Positions 1-7,336 of a stretch of 8,949 nt of DNA are shown here, one piece after another. The notes under the pieces are model-generated. The model was not told the origin of the DNA. It did no database searches and saw only the letters and a program-made list of their open reading frames with translations. The stretch covers positions 1 through 8,949 of the forward strand of contig CALGLS010000254.1 of the NCBI GenBank assembly GCA_937959375.1, in the 5' to 3' direction. Source of the stretch: an uncultured Saprospiraceae bacterium (GTDB lineage: Bacteria; Bacteroidota; Bacteroidia; Chitinophagales; Saprospiraceae). The translations under genes and the position numbers were made by a program. The stretch's first letter is position 1. Each line of letters begins with the position of its first letter.

Positions 1-375
1 CCATTTAATTGCAAATCAATGTTTTATGAACCTCGCGTCCAATTTTAGAATTCAGTTAGCTCGCTAAACTCATTAAAAAATTGTTAGCGAGAACCATAAA
101 CTCTTGATTCTCATAGGAAACTAAATTTAAACATGCTCTTATACGATTAAGCGAATTTACACATAAATATTAAAAATAATATATTCTTAGCAAAATGGGG
201 TGTTTATACCTAATGATATGCCGTTCAACAACCTGCTAGAGGCAGCAACTAAGCAGATATTCCAAATTGAGTCTACAATGATTAACATCTTTTTCATAAC
301 TTGAGTACCTCAGCTAATCCATTCTGATAATATTGTCATTGACCTATTCCTATCATCTGTATAAAATTTCAGGTT
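1..375. other. Non-coding leader region upstream of the beta-helix gene
   Basis: This AT-rich stretch has stops in all frames and no supportable gene. The only notable structure is the inverted repeat at 60-91. I looked for the Bacteroidota promoter pattern (TTG, about 19 bases, TAnnTTTG) on the plus strand. There is no TTTG anywhere here, so no promoter is called. The short open stretches running in from the left edge close by about position 70 and resemble nothing I recognise. Confidence 0.6.
60..91. repeat. Inverted repeat, 8-bp stem
   Basis: CTCGCTAA (60-67) is perfectly complementary to TTAGCGAG (84-91), with a 16-nt AT-rich loop. No T-run follows on either strand, so a standard intrinsic terminator is not supported. 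It could be the 3' structure of a gene lying left of the window, an operator, or chance. Confidence 0.4.
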
Positions 376-1806
376 ATGAAAAAGATGTTATTCCTTTTAT
401 TTGTGCTACTGCCTTTTTTTATTCAAGCTCAATGTGAATGCCCTAGCCTACCTGATGATCAAACGAATCGTACCGTCGTGAACGTTTCGACAGTGGCGCA
501 ATTAGATGCTGCACTTTCTGACTGTAATGCGAACAATGGCAATTACACCATTTTATTGGCGGATGGTACTTATACGCTTCAAAACAACCTACTCTACATT
601 AGTGATAATATGAATAATCTGACGATCAGATCAGCGTCTGGCAATCGAGATGCTGTGATTATTGAAGGGCAAGGTTACAGTGGTAATGTGAGTCATATAT
701 TTAATGTCGCGGCAGATCATTTTACGGCAGCAGATATGACGATTGGTTGGGTATATTATCACGCCATTCAAATACAAGGAAATAACGATGCAGATAATTG
801 TTTGATTCAGAATATTCGTTTTGTAAATACTGCTGAACAAATGCTAAAGGTGTCTGGCAATAGCAGTAGCAACACTTCCGATAATGGTATTGTACAATGT
901 TGTTTATTCGAATTTCCGGACGGTGTGGCTTTCCAATATTATACTGGCGGTATTGATGCCCACAGTTCTAACAATTGGGAAGTTAGGCACAACACCTTTC
1001 GAAATATTCGTTCTCCCGATAGTGGCTTGGCCGAACATGCCATTCATTTTTGGTCCTTTTCAGAAAATACTTTGGTAGAAAATAATCAAATCATCAATTG
1101 TGACCGTGGCATCGGGTTTGGGCTTGGAGACAGTGGGCATTCTGGAGGAATAATACGAAACAACTTGGTGCATACAACGCGTGATGTTGGCATTGGATTA
1201 GAATCTTCGCCTAATAGTAAAGTTTATCACAACACTATAATTACAGAGAACTATTTCAACTCCATTGAATATCGATTTGAAGCGACCAACAATGTACATA
1301 TTGCCAACAACCTCAGCAATGAAGCGGTCACTTCACGTAATGACGGTACAGGATTAATAGAATCGAATTTTGAAATTACAGATTTAAGTATTTTTGAAGA
1401 TGCTGCAAATTTTGACTATCATTTATCGGCTTACAACAGTCAGATAGTCGATGCTGGAATTCCGCTTGCTGACGTTGCAATGGACTATGATTGCCATTTG
1501 AGAGATGAGGAAAATCCAGATATTGGAGCAGATGAATTTGATTCTACTCCTAGCCATCTCAGCCATACAGAAAATGATACTGCATTTAAAATAGGTCCAA
1601 ATCCTACACGAGATTTGCTCATCATTGAAAGCACACAAAATGGAAAGGCTGAACTTTGGACTTACGATGGTCGCTTGGTGCACCGTTTAACAATAAGCGT
1701 TGGGACCACTCAAATTAACACTAGTGGCTGGGCGAGTGGTATCTATTTTTTTAAAATTAAAACAGCAAACAACCAATATTTTAAACGGGTCGCAATTACT
1801 CAATGA
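376..1806 (+). CDS. Secreted right-handed beta-helix protein with T9SS sorting domain
   Basis: This 476-residue exported protein has three parts. Residues 1-19 form a signal peptide: a KK start, a Leu/Phe-rich core, and likely cleavage after IQA. Residues about 33-340 show Asn-rich, regularly spaced short strands typical of a right-handed parallel beta-helix, such as NLTIRSASGNRD, the RNNLVH region and NNVHIANN, plus a conserved-looking CDRGIGFGLG block (242-251). Residues 383-387 read IGADE, a frequent closing motif in such helices. The last roughly 70 residues (from GPNP, 407) match the type A T9SS C-terminal domain, with the DGR turn and the GIYFFKI strand. The protein is therefore expected to cross the inner membrane by Sec and the outer membrane by T9SS, then be anchored or released. 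Polysaccharide lyases share this fold, but I see no diagnostic catalytic set, so the substrate is unknown. The ATG follows CAGG and is the natural start for the signal peptide. It is convergent with ftsZ. Confidence 0.92.
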   Translation: MKKMLFLLFVLLPFFIQAQCECPSLPDDQTNRTVVNVSTVAQLDAALSDCNANNGNYTILLADGTYTLQNNLLYISDNMNNLTIRSASGNRDAVIIEGQGYSGNVSHIFNVAADHFTAADMTIGWVYYHAIQIQGNNDADNCLIQNIRFVNTAEQMLKVSGNSSSNTSDNGIVQCCLFEFPDGVAFQYYTGGIDAHSSNNWEVRHNTFRNIRSPDSGLAEHAIHFWSFSENTLVENNQIINCDRGIGFGLGDSGHSGGIIRNNLVHTTRDVGIGLESSPNSKVYHNTIITENYFNSIEYRFEATNNVHIANNLSNEAVTSRNDGTGLIESNFEITDLSIFEDAANFDYHLSAYNSQIVDAGIPLADVAMDYDCHLRDEENPDIGADEFDSTPSHLSHTENDTAFKIGPNPTRDLLIIESTQNGKAELWTYDGRLVHRLTISVGTTQINTSGWASGIYFFKIKTANNQYFKRVAITQ

Positions 1807-1820
1807 TTTTATAACAAAGA

Positions 1821-1850
1821 AAATGGGGCACTCAAAAGAGCACCCCATTT
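1821..1850 (+). terminator. Probable transcription terminator hairpin after the beta-helix gene
   Basis: AAATGGGG (1821-1828) pairs with CCCCATTT (1843-1850). Inside are two mismatches, then CTC/GAG closing an AAAA loop. It starts 14 nt after the stop of the beta-helix gene. The downstream plus-strand sequence lacks a strong T-run. On the minus strand the stem is followed by a weak T-rich stretch, so it may act in both directions as a barrier between the convergent genes. Confidence 0.6.
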
Positions 1851-1987
1851 AAAGAGATTCTAACTATACTAATTTTTACCAAAAATCTTTATTTACAAAA
1901 GAATAGGGATACGACGCTCACCCGCAAAACCAACGGTTGTACGCTTCTCCAAATTCTATAAAATATTTTAGAGTTGTCTAGTAACTC

Positions 1988-2026
1988 GACGGAATTATTT
2001 GATTTTTCAACCAAAATAATTCCGTC
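1988..2026 (-). terminator. Hairpin at the 3' end of ftsZ, probable terminator or transcript-end stabiliser
   Basis: GACGGAATTATTT (1988-2000) and AAATAATTCCGTC (2014-2026) form a perfect 13-bp stem with a 13-nt loop. It begins 10 nt beyond the ftsZ stop codon in the direction of transcription. No clear T-run follows on the minus strand. A second small inverted repeat (GAGTT/AACTC) and an A/T palindrome lie just beyond. This is the best candidate for the end of the murG-to-ftsZ transcript. Confidence 0.6.
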
Positions 2027-2036
2027 TTGTATTTTA

Positions 2037-3461
2037 CTAGTCCGGCTTGTCGTGCAAGAATGCATTGTCAGAACGCAGCTCTTCTTCTTCGCCGATCGTC
2101 CATCTTGATGCTTCCATGTCTGACGAGTGCGGTACATCATCCAAGTGTACTCGACGACGTCGGTATGCTGGTTGATTTTCCAAATCACTCACCGTGTTAG
2201 GATTGTTTAATTTTACATTTGAATTTCGTAGTCTAGCCTGCTCTCTTCTTAGACGATCCATTTCTTGTTGGATTCTACGCTCCTCATCCATTCGCTTCTT
2301 GTCTTCATCCTTTACGTATGGCTCTTCGTAAGAGTAAGTTGACTGTCTGTGCTTTGTAAATGACTCACGAAGATCATCAAACTCTACCGTCTTAGCACCT
2401 TCACCTTCGTTGTGTCCTACTTCATAAAAACCTGTTTGCTTAGACTGCTCGTCATCAAGTGATACACGAACTTTTTCTTCAGCTGGAGTTTCTACGTTCT
2501 TTTCTTTGTGTTCGAAACCAGTAGAGATAACCGTTACAGAAATCTTCTCGCCTAGTGATTCGTCAAAGCAGTTACCCCAGATTAGGTTGGTACCAAATCC
2601 AGCTTCTTCTTGTACGAATTCTGTGATTTCAAAAATCTCGTCCATTGTTACTTCCTTAGTACCAGAAGAGATGTTCAATAGAATGTGCTGTGCACCTCTA
2701 ATGTGATTGTCTTCCAATAATGGAGAGTTTAAGGCATCATCAACCGCGCGCTTTGCACGATCATCACCTTCCGCTTCAGCTGTACCCATGATAGCTACTC
2801 CACTGTCGCGCATTACTGTGTTTACATCTTCAAAATCCACGTTTACATAACCGGCAACCGTGATGATTTCAGCAATACCTTTGGCAGCTGTCGTCAATAC
2901 GTTATCCGCTTCTGAAAATGCATCAGATAAAGATAGGTTTCCGTGAATCTGACGTAATTTGTCGTTAGATATTACGATCAACGTATCCACGTTTTTCTTT
3001 AGTTCTTCCAATCCTTCTCCACCTTGAGAAGTACGCTTACGTCCTTCAAATGTGAATGGGAGAGTAACGATACCAACGGTTAGAATGTCCATTTCCTGCG
3101 CTGCTTTCGCAATGATAGGAGCAGCACCTGTTCCGGTACCACCACCCATACCGGCAGTGACAAATAACATTTTGGTATTATTAGATAAGAATGCTTTCAC
3201 TTCTTCAATAGATTCGACACAGGCTTGCTTACCGATAGCTGGTCTTGAACCTGCACCACGACCTTCTGTTAATTCAGGTCCGAGTGAAATTCGAGTTGGA
3301 ACTGGGCTTAGTTCCATTGCTTGATTATCAGTATTACAGATGGCGAAATCAACGCCAACAATACCTTGTCTGAACATGTTAGTCACGGCATTACTACCAC
3401 CACCACCAACACCTATTACCTTTATTATTGATCCTTCTTCTTTTGGTAAATCAAATAGCAT
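2037..3461 (-). CDS. ftsZ: Cell division protein FtsZ
   Basis: This is the tubulin-like GTPase that polymerises into the division ring at midcell. The N-terminal nucleotide-binding fold has GVGGGGSNAV (17-26) and the tubulin signature GGGTGTG (106-112). The synergy (T7) loop is NVDFEDV, with Asn207, Asp209 and Asp212 in place for GTP hydrolysis. The activation domain runs to about residue 318. The linker that follows contains a highly charged Lys/Glu/Arg helix (about 385-413), likely coiled-coil. The FtsA-binding peptide is QPAYRRRRVHLDD (430-442). Unlike the proteobacterial protein, the chain goes on 32 residues to a tail ending NAFLHDKPD, which I recall from Bacteroidota homologues. At 474 residues it is long because of the linker and tail. 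The ATG at 3461 precedes a normal N-terminus. There is no clear Shine-Dalgarno site, as is usual in this phylum. It is the last gene of the cluster, 316 bp after ftsA. Confidence 0.99.
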   Translation of the reverse strand: MLFDLPKEEGSIIKVIGVGGGGSNAVTNMFRQGIVGVDFAICNTDNQAMELSPVPTRISLGPELTEGRGAGSRPAIGKQACVESIEEVKAFLSNNTKMLFVTAGMGGGTGTGAAPIIAKAAQEMDILTVGIVTLPFTFEGRKRTSQGGEGLEELKKNVDTLIVISNDKLRQIHGNLSLSDAFSEADNVLTTAAKGIAEIITVAGYVNVDFEDVNTVMRDSGVAIMGTAEAEGDDRAKRAVDDALNSPLLEDNHIRGAQHILLNISSGTKEVTMDEIFEITEFVQEEAGFGTNLIWGNCFDESLGEKISVTVISTGFEHKEKNVETPAEEKVRVSLDDEQSKQTGFYEVGHNEGEGAKTVEFDDLRESFTKHRQSTYSYEEPYVKDEDKKRMDEERRIQQEMDRLRREQARLRNSNVKLNNPNTVSDLENQPAYRRRRVHLDDVPHSSDMEASRWTIGEEEELRSDNAFLHDKPD

Positions 3462-3777
3462 AATTAGAAAATTTAAGGGTTAAGTTGTTTAATAACTAGT
3501 TAGGATTATTAAATACTTAATGAATTAAAAATTTGTTTCTCAAGATTCTGTTTTAAAAAATCTAGTACGTTAAAAAAATTAGTATCTCTTTTGTTTCAGA
3601 CAGAAGACCGAAGTCGGAAGTCCGAAGTTTTCTACAAAGGTGAATCCCTATATCGTTAAGGAGGTCTAATTCAAAGGTGCGTTAGAAGGCAACTTCGGAC
3701 TTCGGTCTTCGGACTTCCGTCTAAATCAAACCCAATTAAATACTTATAAGGTATCTCTCTTGGTATTTCTTTGAGTT
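3462..3777. other. ftsA-ftsZ spacer, non-coding, carrying a large inverted repeat
   Basis: This 316-bp spacer lies inside an otherwise co-directional division cluster. It contains the heptad inverted repeat at 3598-3722, imperfect direct repeats on either side (3582-3593 and 3751-3762), and a 16-bp perfect palindrome (3772-3787) spanning the ftsA stop codon. The 140 bp next to ftsZ are very AT-rich and would be the natural place for an ftsZ promoter. I found no match to TAnnTTTG on the minus strand, so none is called. Confidence 0.7.
3598..3722. repeat. 125-bp inverted repeat with arms made of degenerate 7-bp units
   Basis: The left arm (3598-3629) and right arm (3691-3722) are complementary at 28 of 32 positions, with a 61-nt loop. 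Each arm is four tandem heptamers of the form [A/T]C[A/C/G]GAAG: left units at 3600, 3607, 3614 and 3621, and right units on the opposite strand at 3693, 3700, 3707 and 3714. Weaker complementarity extends 8 bp outward on both sides (6 of 8). In RNA this would form a long hairpin with several pairing registers. No coding capacity is visible. It may be a dispersed palindromic intergenic element or a processing or stability structure between ftsA and ftsZ. Its genomic copy number cannot be seen here. Confidence 0.85.
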
Positions 3778-5127
3778 TTAAAACTCAGTATCGTGTTCAG
3801 CTTCAAACCACTGCTTTGTTTTATTAAAGAGTTGTTCATACCACTTTGATTCTTTTTCTTCAATCGCAGCAACTGGAACTTCTTCTTCAACAATTGCATC
3901 AGCAGTAACTGGTGCTTCTTCTTTTACAATCGTGTATTCTACTTTTCCTGATTCAACATTTTGGATACCTTCAATGAGTAGTCCGATTGCAGTTGAATAA
4001 ATTGGGCTGCATACCTTCTCAGTATAACCGTGAGCTAGGTGCTCAATTGGCATTCCGATACGTGTGCTAAAGCCAGTGTGAAAGGCTGCCAACTTTTCGA
4101 TGTGTGCTAATAAAGAGCCACCACCTGTTAGTACGATACCACCGATCAATTTGTTTTCATAACCTGAGCGACGAATCTCCCAAACTACGTAATCCAAGAT
4201 CTCTTCTACTCTTGCTTGAATAATCAGAGACAAGTTTTTCTCAGAGATTTCTTTAGGATCATGACCTTTCAAGCCAGGAATAGTAATGATTCTATTGTCA
4301 TAAACTTCTTCAGACAATGCAGAACCAAATTTAACTTTCAATTTTTCAGCTTGCTGCTCCATTACGGTGCAACCTTCTTTTATATCCTTAGTAATCACGT
4401 TACCACCGAAAGGAATAACAGCCGTGTGGCGGATAATACCTTCTTGGAAAATTGTGATATCCGTAGTACCACCTCCAATATCAACTAGTGCAACACCAGC
4501 TTCCTTCTCTTCATCTGAAAGTACAGATGAGGCAGAAGCGATAGGCTCTAGTGTCATTTCAGCCACCTTCAACCCAACGCGCTCGATGCAACGGTAGATA
4601 TTGTTTGAGGCAGTGATCTGACCAGTAATAATGTGGAAGTTAGCCTCTAGACGTACACCAGACATTCCGATTGGGTCAGTGATACCCTGCTCGTTGTCAA
4701 TAGTATATTCCTGAGGAATAACGTGAAGGATCTTGTCACCTGGAGGAAGTACCAATTTGTACATGTCCTTGATTAGGCGATCAATATCTTTTTGATCGAT
4801 TTCGTTCAAATCGTTGTCGCGAGTAAGGATACCGCGGTGTTGCAAGGTCTTAATGTGTTGACCAGCAATTCCAACATGCACTATTTTGATTTCCTCACCA
4901 GAGTTACGTTCAGCTGCAGCAACCGCATCTTTGATTGCTTTAACTGTTTTTTCGATGTTGGATACAACACCTCTGGTTACGCCGGCAGATTCTACCTTAC
5001 CAACGCCAAGGATTTCAATTTTACCGTGTTCGTCTTTACGACCGGCAATAGCGCAAACTTTAGTGGTTCCGATGTCAAGCGCAACGACTATTGGATTTTC
5101 GTTTTTGTTACCAAAGTTTTCCATCAT
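3778..5127 (-). CDS. ftsA: Cell division protein FtsA
   Basis: This actin-like ATPase links FtsZ filaments to the inner face of the cytoplasmic membrane and recruits later divisome proteins. The phosphate-1 loop is ALDIGTTKVCAIAG (16-29), phosphate-2 is LVDIGGGTTDITIF (214-227), and the adenosine motif is VLTGGGSLL (332-340). The FtsA-specific 1C subdomain replaces actin 1B at about 84-165. A Glu/Val/Ala/Pro-rich linker (about 400-427) leads to an amphipathic segment KWYEQLFNKTKQWFEAE (428-444), the expected membrane-targeting helix. It is close to the C-terminus, which ends five residues later. The length of 449 residues fits the family. Two consecutive ATG codons (5125-5127 and 5122-5124) could both start the protein. 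It lies 96 bp after ftsQ and 316 bp before ftsZ. A perfect 16-bp palindrome covers its stop codon. Identification is secure. Confidence 0.98.
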   Translation of the reverse strand: MMENFGNKNENPIVVALDIGTTKVCAIAGRKDEHGKIEILGVGKVESAGVTRGVVSNIEKTVKAIKDAVAAAERNSGEEIKIVHVGIAGQHIKTLQHRGILTRDNDLNEIDQKDIDRLIKDMYKLVLPPGDKILHVIPQEYTIDNEQGITDPIGMSGVRLEANFHIITGQITASNNIYRCIERVGLKVAEMTLEPIASASSVLSDEEKEAGVALVDIGGGTTDITIFQEGIIRHTAVIPFGGNVITKDIKEGCTVMEQQAEKLKVKFGSALSEEVYDNRIITIPGLKGHDPKEISEKNLSLIIQARVEEILDYVVWEIRRSGYENKLIGGIVLTGGGSLLAHIEKLAAFHTGFSTRIGMPIEHLAHGYTEKVCSPIYSTAIGLLIEGIQNVESGKVEYTIVKEEAPVTADAIVEEEVPVAAIEEKESKWYEQLFNKTKQWFEAEHDTEF

Positions 5128-5223
5128 AGTATAGTTTTAATAGTGTTAGTAGTTAGCGCTCACTCTTCACAGGTAACATAATAATTTCATTTAAAAGAAT
5201 TATCAAATATTCCCTCCTGTTAA

Positions 5224-6000
5224 TTAGCGTTTTTTGCAAACTACTTGGTTTTTAAATTTCAAATTGATTGTTTTATACCTTTTCCATCCTGTGTAAGGAA
5301 CAGCTTCGGCATAAAAAGCTTTTAGTCTGAAGAACTTATCTTCTATGTTTTCATAAGGTCCTAAAATAATTTTCTGACTTCCTAGTATCGGGGTAAGGAT
5401 ATAATCTCCTTTTTCGGTTACATAAATCTGTTCGACCATTGCTTGTAAGAAATCATCGTTCAGAATTTGGTTCGTTAGTTCAAATAAATCTCGCAGTGCG
5501 TGTTTCCGTCGCTTTAAGAAATTGTCCACGTGTGGTGGTATGTTTCCGTTGGCAACCATTACGTTTGCTGTAAAGTGTTTTGACAAAGGCATCTTTTTGC
5601 CTTCTTTATCTAAGTAATAATTGAGTCCGTTATCGTCGATCACCCTGAGTAAAGGTTCTCTTTGTTTCAAATTGATGAATATTACGTTTTGCGCGTCGAC
5701 ATAAGCTTCGGCAGAGAATACGAATGGATCATCTTCCAAAACCTCTTCTACCCTTTCCATGTCGATGGCACTTAATGGCAATCCGACTAGGCTTACGGCA
5801 AAGCTCTTTAGCAATTTCTCTTTTACGTCTACCTCTGAAATCAAGGTATGCCCGTTATCCAATCGCTCAATGTTGACGATCATATCGCGTGCCTTCTTTT
5901 GCTCTTTCTTTTGCACCGTCCATACGATCAGTGCCGCAATCGCAAATAAGGAAGCGATGATCAGTAAGCGTTTCAATAATTTTTGTGTATCCCTATTCAT
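5224..6000 (-). CDS. ftsQ: Cell division protein FtsQ (DivIB-type)
   Basis: This is a bitopic divisome scaffold protein whose extracytoplasmic part contacts other division proteins. A short basic N-terminus (to Arg11) is followed by one membrane segment (about 12-28) and a basic KKEQKK stretch. A POTRA-like domain (about 41-112) then includes the LISEVDVKEKL helix region. A beta-domain follows, with QREPLLRV (113-120), YYLDKEGKKMPLS (128-140) and the closing YKTINLKFKNQVVC (242-255). The end pattern (Y..I.L.F.NQVVC.K) is one I recall from Bacteroidota FtsQ. Sequence conservation in this family is low, so the call leans on topology, length (258 residues) and its place between murC and ftsA. 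The ATG overlaps the end of murC by 8 bp, implying translational coupling. An AGGAGGG motif lies just past its stop without a properly spaced start codon. Confidence 0.94.
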   Translation of the reverse strand: MNRDTQKLLKRLLIIASLFAIAALIVWTVQKKEQKKARDMIVNIERLDNGHTLISEVDVKEKLLKSFAVSLVGLPLSAIDMERVEEVLEDDPFVFSAEAYVDAQNVIFINLKQREPLLRVIDDNGLNYYLDKEGKKMPLSKHFTANVMVANGNIPPHVDNFLKRRKHALRDLFELTNQILNDDFLQAMVEQIYVTEKGDYILTPILGSQKIILGPYENIEDKFFRLKAFYAEAVPYTGWKRYKTINLKFKNQVVCKKR

Positions 6001-7336
6001 CTAACATTGATTTTATAGGTTCAACAAAAGTATCAATATCGCCTGCTCCTAAAGTGAGCACAACATCTAAATCTTTGTTTTGTAATTCTTGCATCAGCGT
6101 AGCTTTCGTTACTAGTGTGCAATTAGGATTTTTCATTTTATCAAAAATGATTTTGCTGCTTACTCCTTCGATGGGTAATTCTCTTGCAGGATAAATATCC
6201 ATCAATAGAATTTGGTCGAGGGTATCAAGAGCTGCTGCGAATCCGTCAACAAAGTCCTGTGTACGAGAGTAAAGATGTGGTTGAAAAATACCAGTGATTT
6301 TGCGATCCGGGAAAAGCGATCTTGCTGCGTCAATAGCAGCCGTTAGCTCTGTTGGATGGTGTGCATAATCGTCGATAAAAACCACTTGCTCGTTTTCGTA
6401 AATTCTTTCAAATCGTCGCTTTATTCCTTTGAATGAAGCCAATGCTTTTTTTATGTTGTTTTGTTCTATTCCTAGTAGTTGTGCGACAGCAATTGCGGCC
6501 ATCGCGTTTTCAGAATTATGCTTACCAGCCATGGTAAATTGCACGTCTGAAATATTGTTGTTTGGCGATTTTACATCAAATGTAGAAAGGCCATTTTTTA
6601 CTTTCCAATTTGTAGCAGAATAGTTGCCGGATTCTATGCCGAATGTAGCAAAATCTTTTGATTCATTCTGCAAAGAAAGTCCACTTTTTACTAACACTTT
6701 GCCGCCTTCTTTTGTCTGTGAAACAAACGCTTTAAAAGTGGCTTTCAAAACATCGTGCTCCCCGTAAATATCCAAGTGATCTGCATCCATGGAAAGTACG
6801 ATTGCGATGTCTGGTGTCAAGTGTAAAAAAGAGCGATCATACTCGTCTGCTTCAATGACTGCCCAATCGTCTTTCCCCCAAACAAAGTTGGATTTAAAGT
6901 TTTGAGCAATGCCACCTAAAAAAGCGGTACAATCAATTCCTCCTGTGCGTAACACATGCGCTACAATCGAGCTAGTCGTTGTTTTTCCATGCGTTCCTGC
7001 TACTGCTATTGTTTTCAAATTTCGGCTGATGATTCCTAACACTTCTGCTCGCTTTTTTACAGGGTATCCCTCTTTTCGGAAATACTGTAATTCTTGGTGA
7101 GCATCGGGAATTGCTGGGGTATAAACGACCAAATCTACGTGATCTGGAATCTCACTCAGGTCTTCCTTATAATGAATCTTCATGCCTTCGCTTACCAACG
7201 TTTTGGTTAGCGTTGTTTCTGTTTTATCGTAGCCGAACACCTCTGCTCCTCTACCATTGAAGTATCTCGCAAGAGCGCTCATTCCGATTCCTCCTATCCC
7301 TACAAAATATACCCTATGGAGATTTTCTAAGTTCAA
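5993..7336 (-). CDS. murC: UDP-N-acetylmuramate--L-alanine ligase MurC
   Basis: This cytoplasmic ATP-dependent ligase (EC 6.3.2.8) adds the first amino acid, usually L-Ala, to UDP-MurNAc. The UDP-binding N-domain begins YFVGIGGIGMSALA (10-23). The ATP P-loop is AGTHGKTTTSS (113-123), followed by EADEYDRSF (162-170). The central-to-C-terminal region has HNSENAMA (273-280), DDYAHHPTE (322-330) and FQPHLYSRT (351-359), all Mur-ligase hallmarks that separate it from MurD, MurE and MurF. The length of 447 residues is normal. The initiation codon is TTG. The frame is open for only 12 more codons upstream and has no ATG or GTG, and the next Met is within the GIGMS motif, so TTG at 7336 is the only sensible start. 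A purine stretch AAAAAAGG lies 4 nt before it. The gene overlaps ftsQ at its 3' end and is separated from murG by 442 bp, so it may have its own promoter. Confidence 0.98.
   Translation of the reverse strand: MNLENLHRVYFVGIGGIGMSALARYFNGRGAEVFGYDKTETTLTKTLVSEGMKIHYKEDLSEIPDHVDLVVYTPAIPDAHQELQYFRKEGYPVKKRAEVLGIISRNLKTIAVAGTHGKTTTSSIVAHVLRTGGIDCTAFLGGIAQNFKSNFVWGKDDWAVIEADEYDRSFLHLTPDIAIVLSMDADHLDIYGEHDVLKATFKAFVSQTKEGGKVLVKSGLSLQNESKDFATFGIESGNYSATNWKVKNGLSTFDVKSPNNNISDVQFTMAGKHNSENAMAAIAVAQLLGIEQNNIKKALASFKGIKRRFERIYENEQVVFIDDYAHHPTELTAAIDAARSLFPDRKITGIFQPHLYSRTQDFVDGFAAALDTLDQILLMDIYPARELPIEGVSSKIIFDKMKNPNCTLVTKATLMQELQNKDLDVVLTLGAGDIDTFVEPIKSMLDE

Noticed and set aside
1..67. Open frames entering from the left edge as the end of a neighbouring gene
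   Set aside because: They are at most 21 codons, with no recognisable C-terminus and no supporting context.
339..365. TTGACC followed by TATAAA just before the beta-helix gene, resembling a sigma-70 promoter
   Set aside because: The spacing is only 15 bp, the start site would lie within a few bases of the ATG, and Bacteroidota primary sigma factors use a different consensus.
1901..1912. GAATAGGGATAC also occurs on the minus strand at the murC-ftsQ junction (5988-5999)
   Set aside because: A shared 12-mer between two places in a 9-kb window is expected by chance, and the surrounding sequences do not match.
1889..2188. A 99-codon open frame on the minus strand overlapping the end of ftsZ
   Set aside because: It is mostly a shifted frame of the ftsZ C-terminal coding region, with no recognisable domain.
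3772..3787. Perfect 16-bp palindrome TGAGTTTTAAAACTCA over the ftsA stop codon as a terminator
   Set aside because: As RNA it gives only a weak 6-bp stem, with no T-run after it on the minus strand. It is noted in the spacer and ftsA entries only.
4792..5181. A 129-codon open frame on the plus strand antisense to the 5' end of ftsA
   Set aside because: It is antisense to secure FtsA coding sequence and has an implausible composition for a protein.
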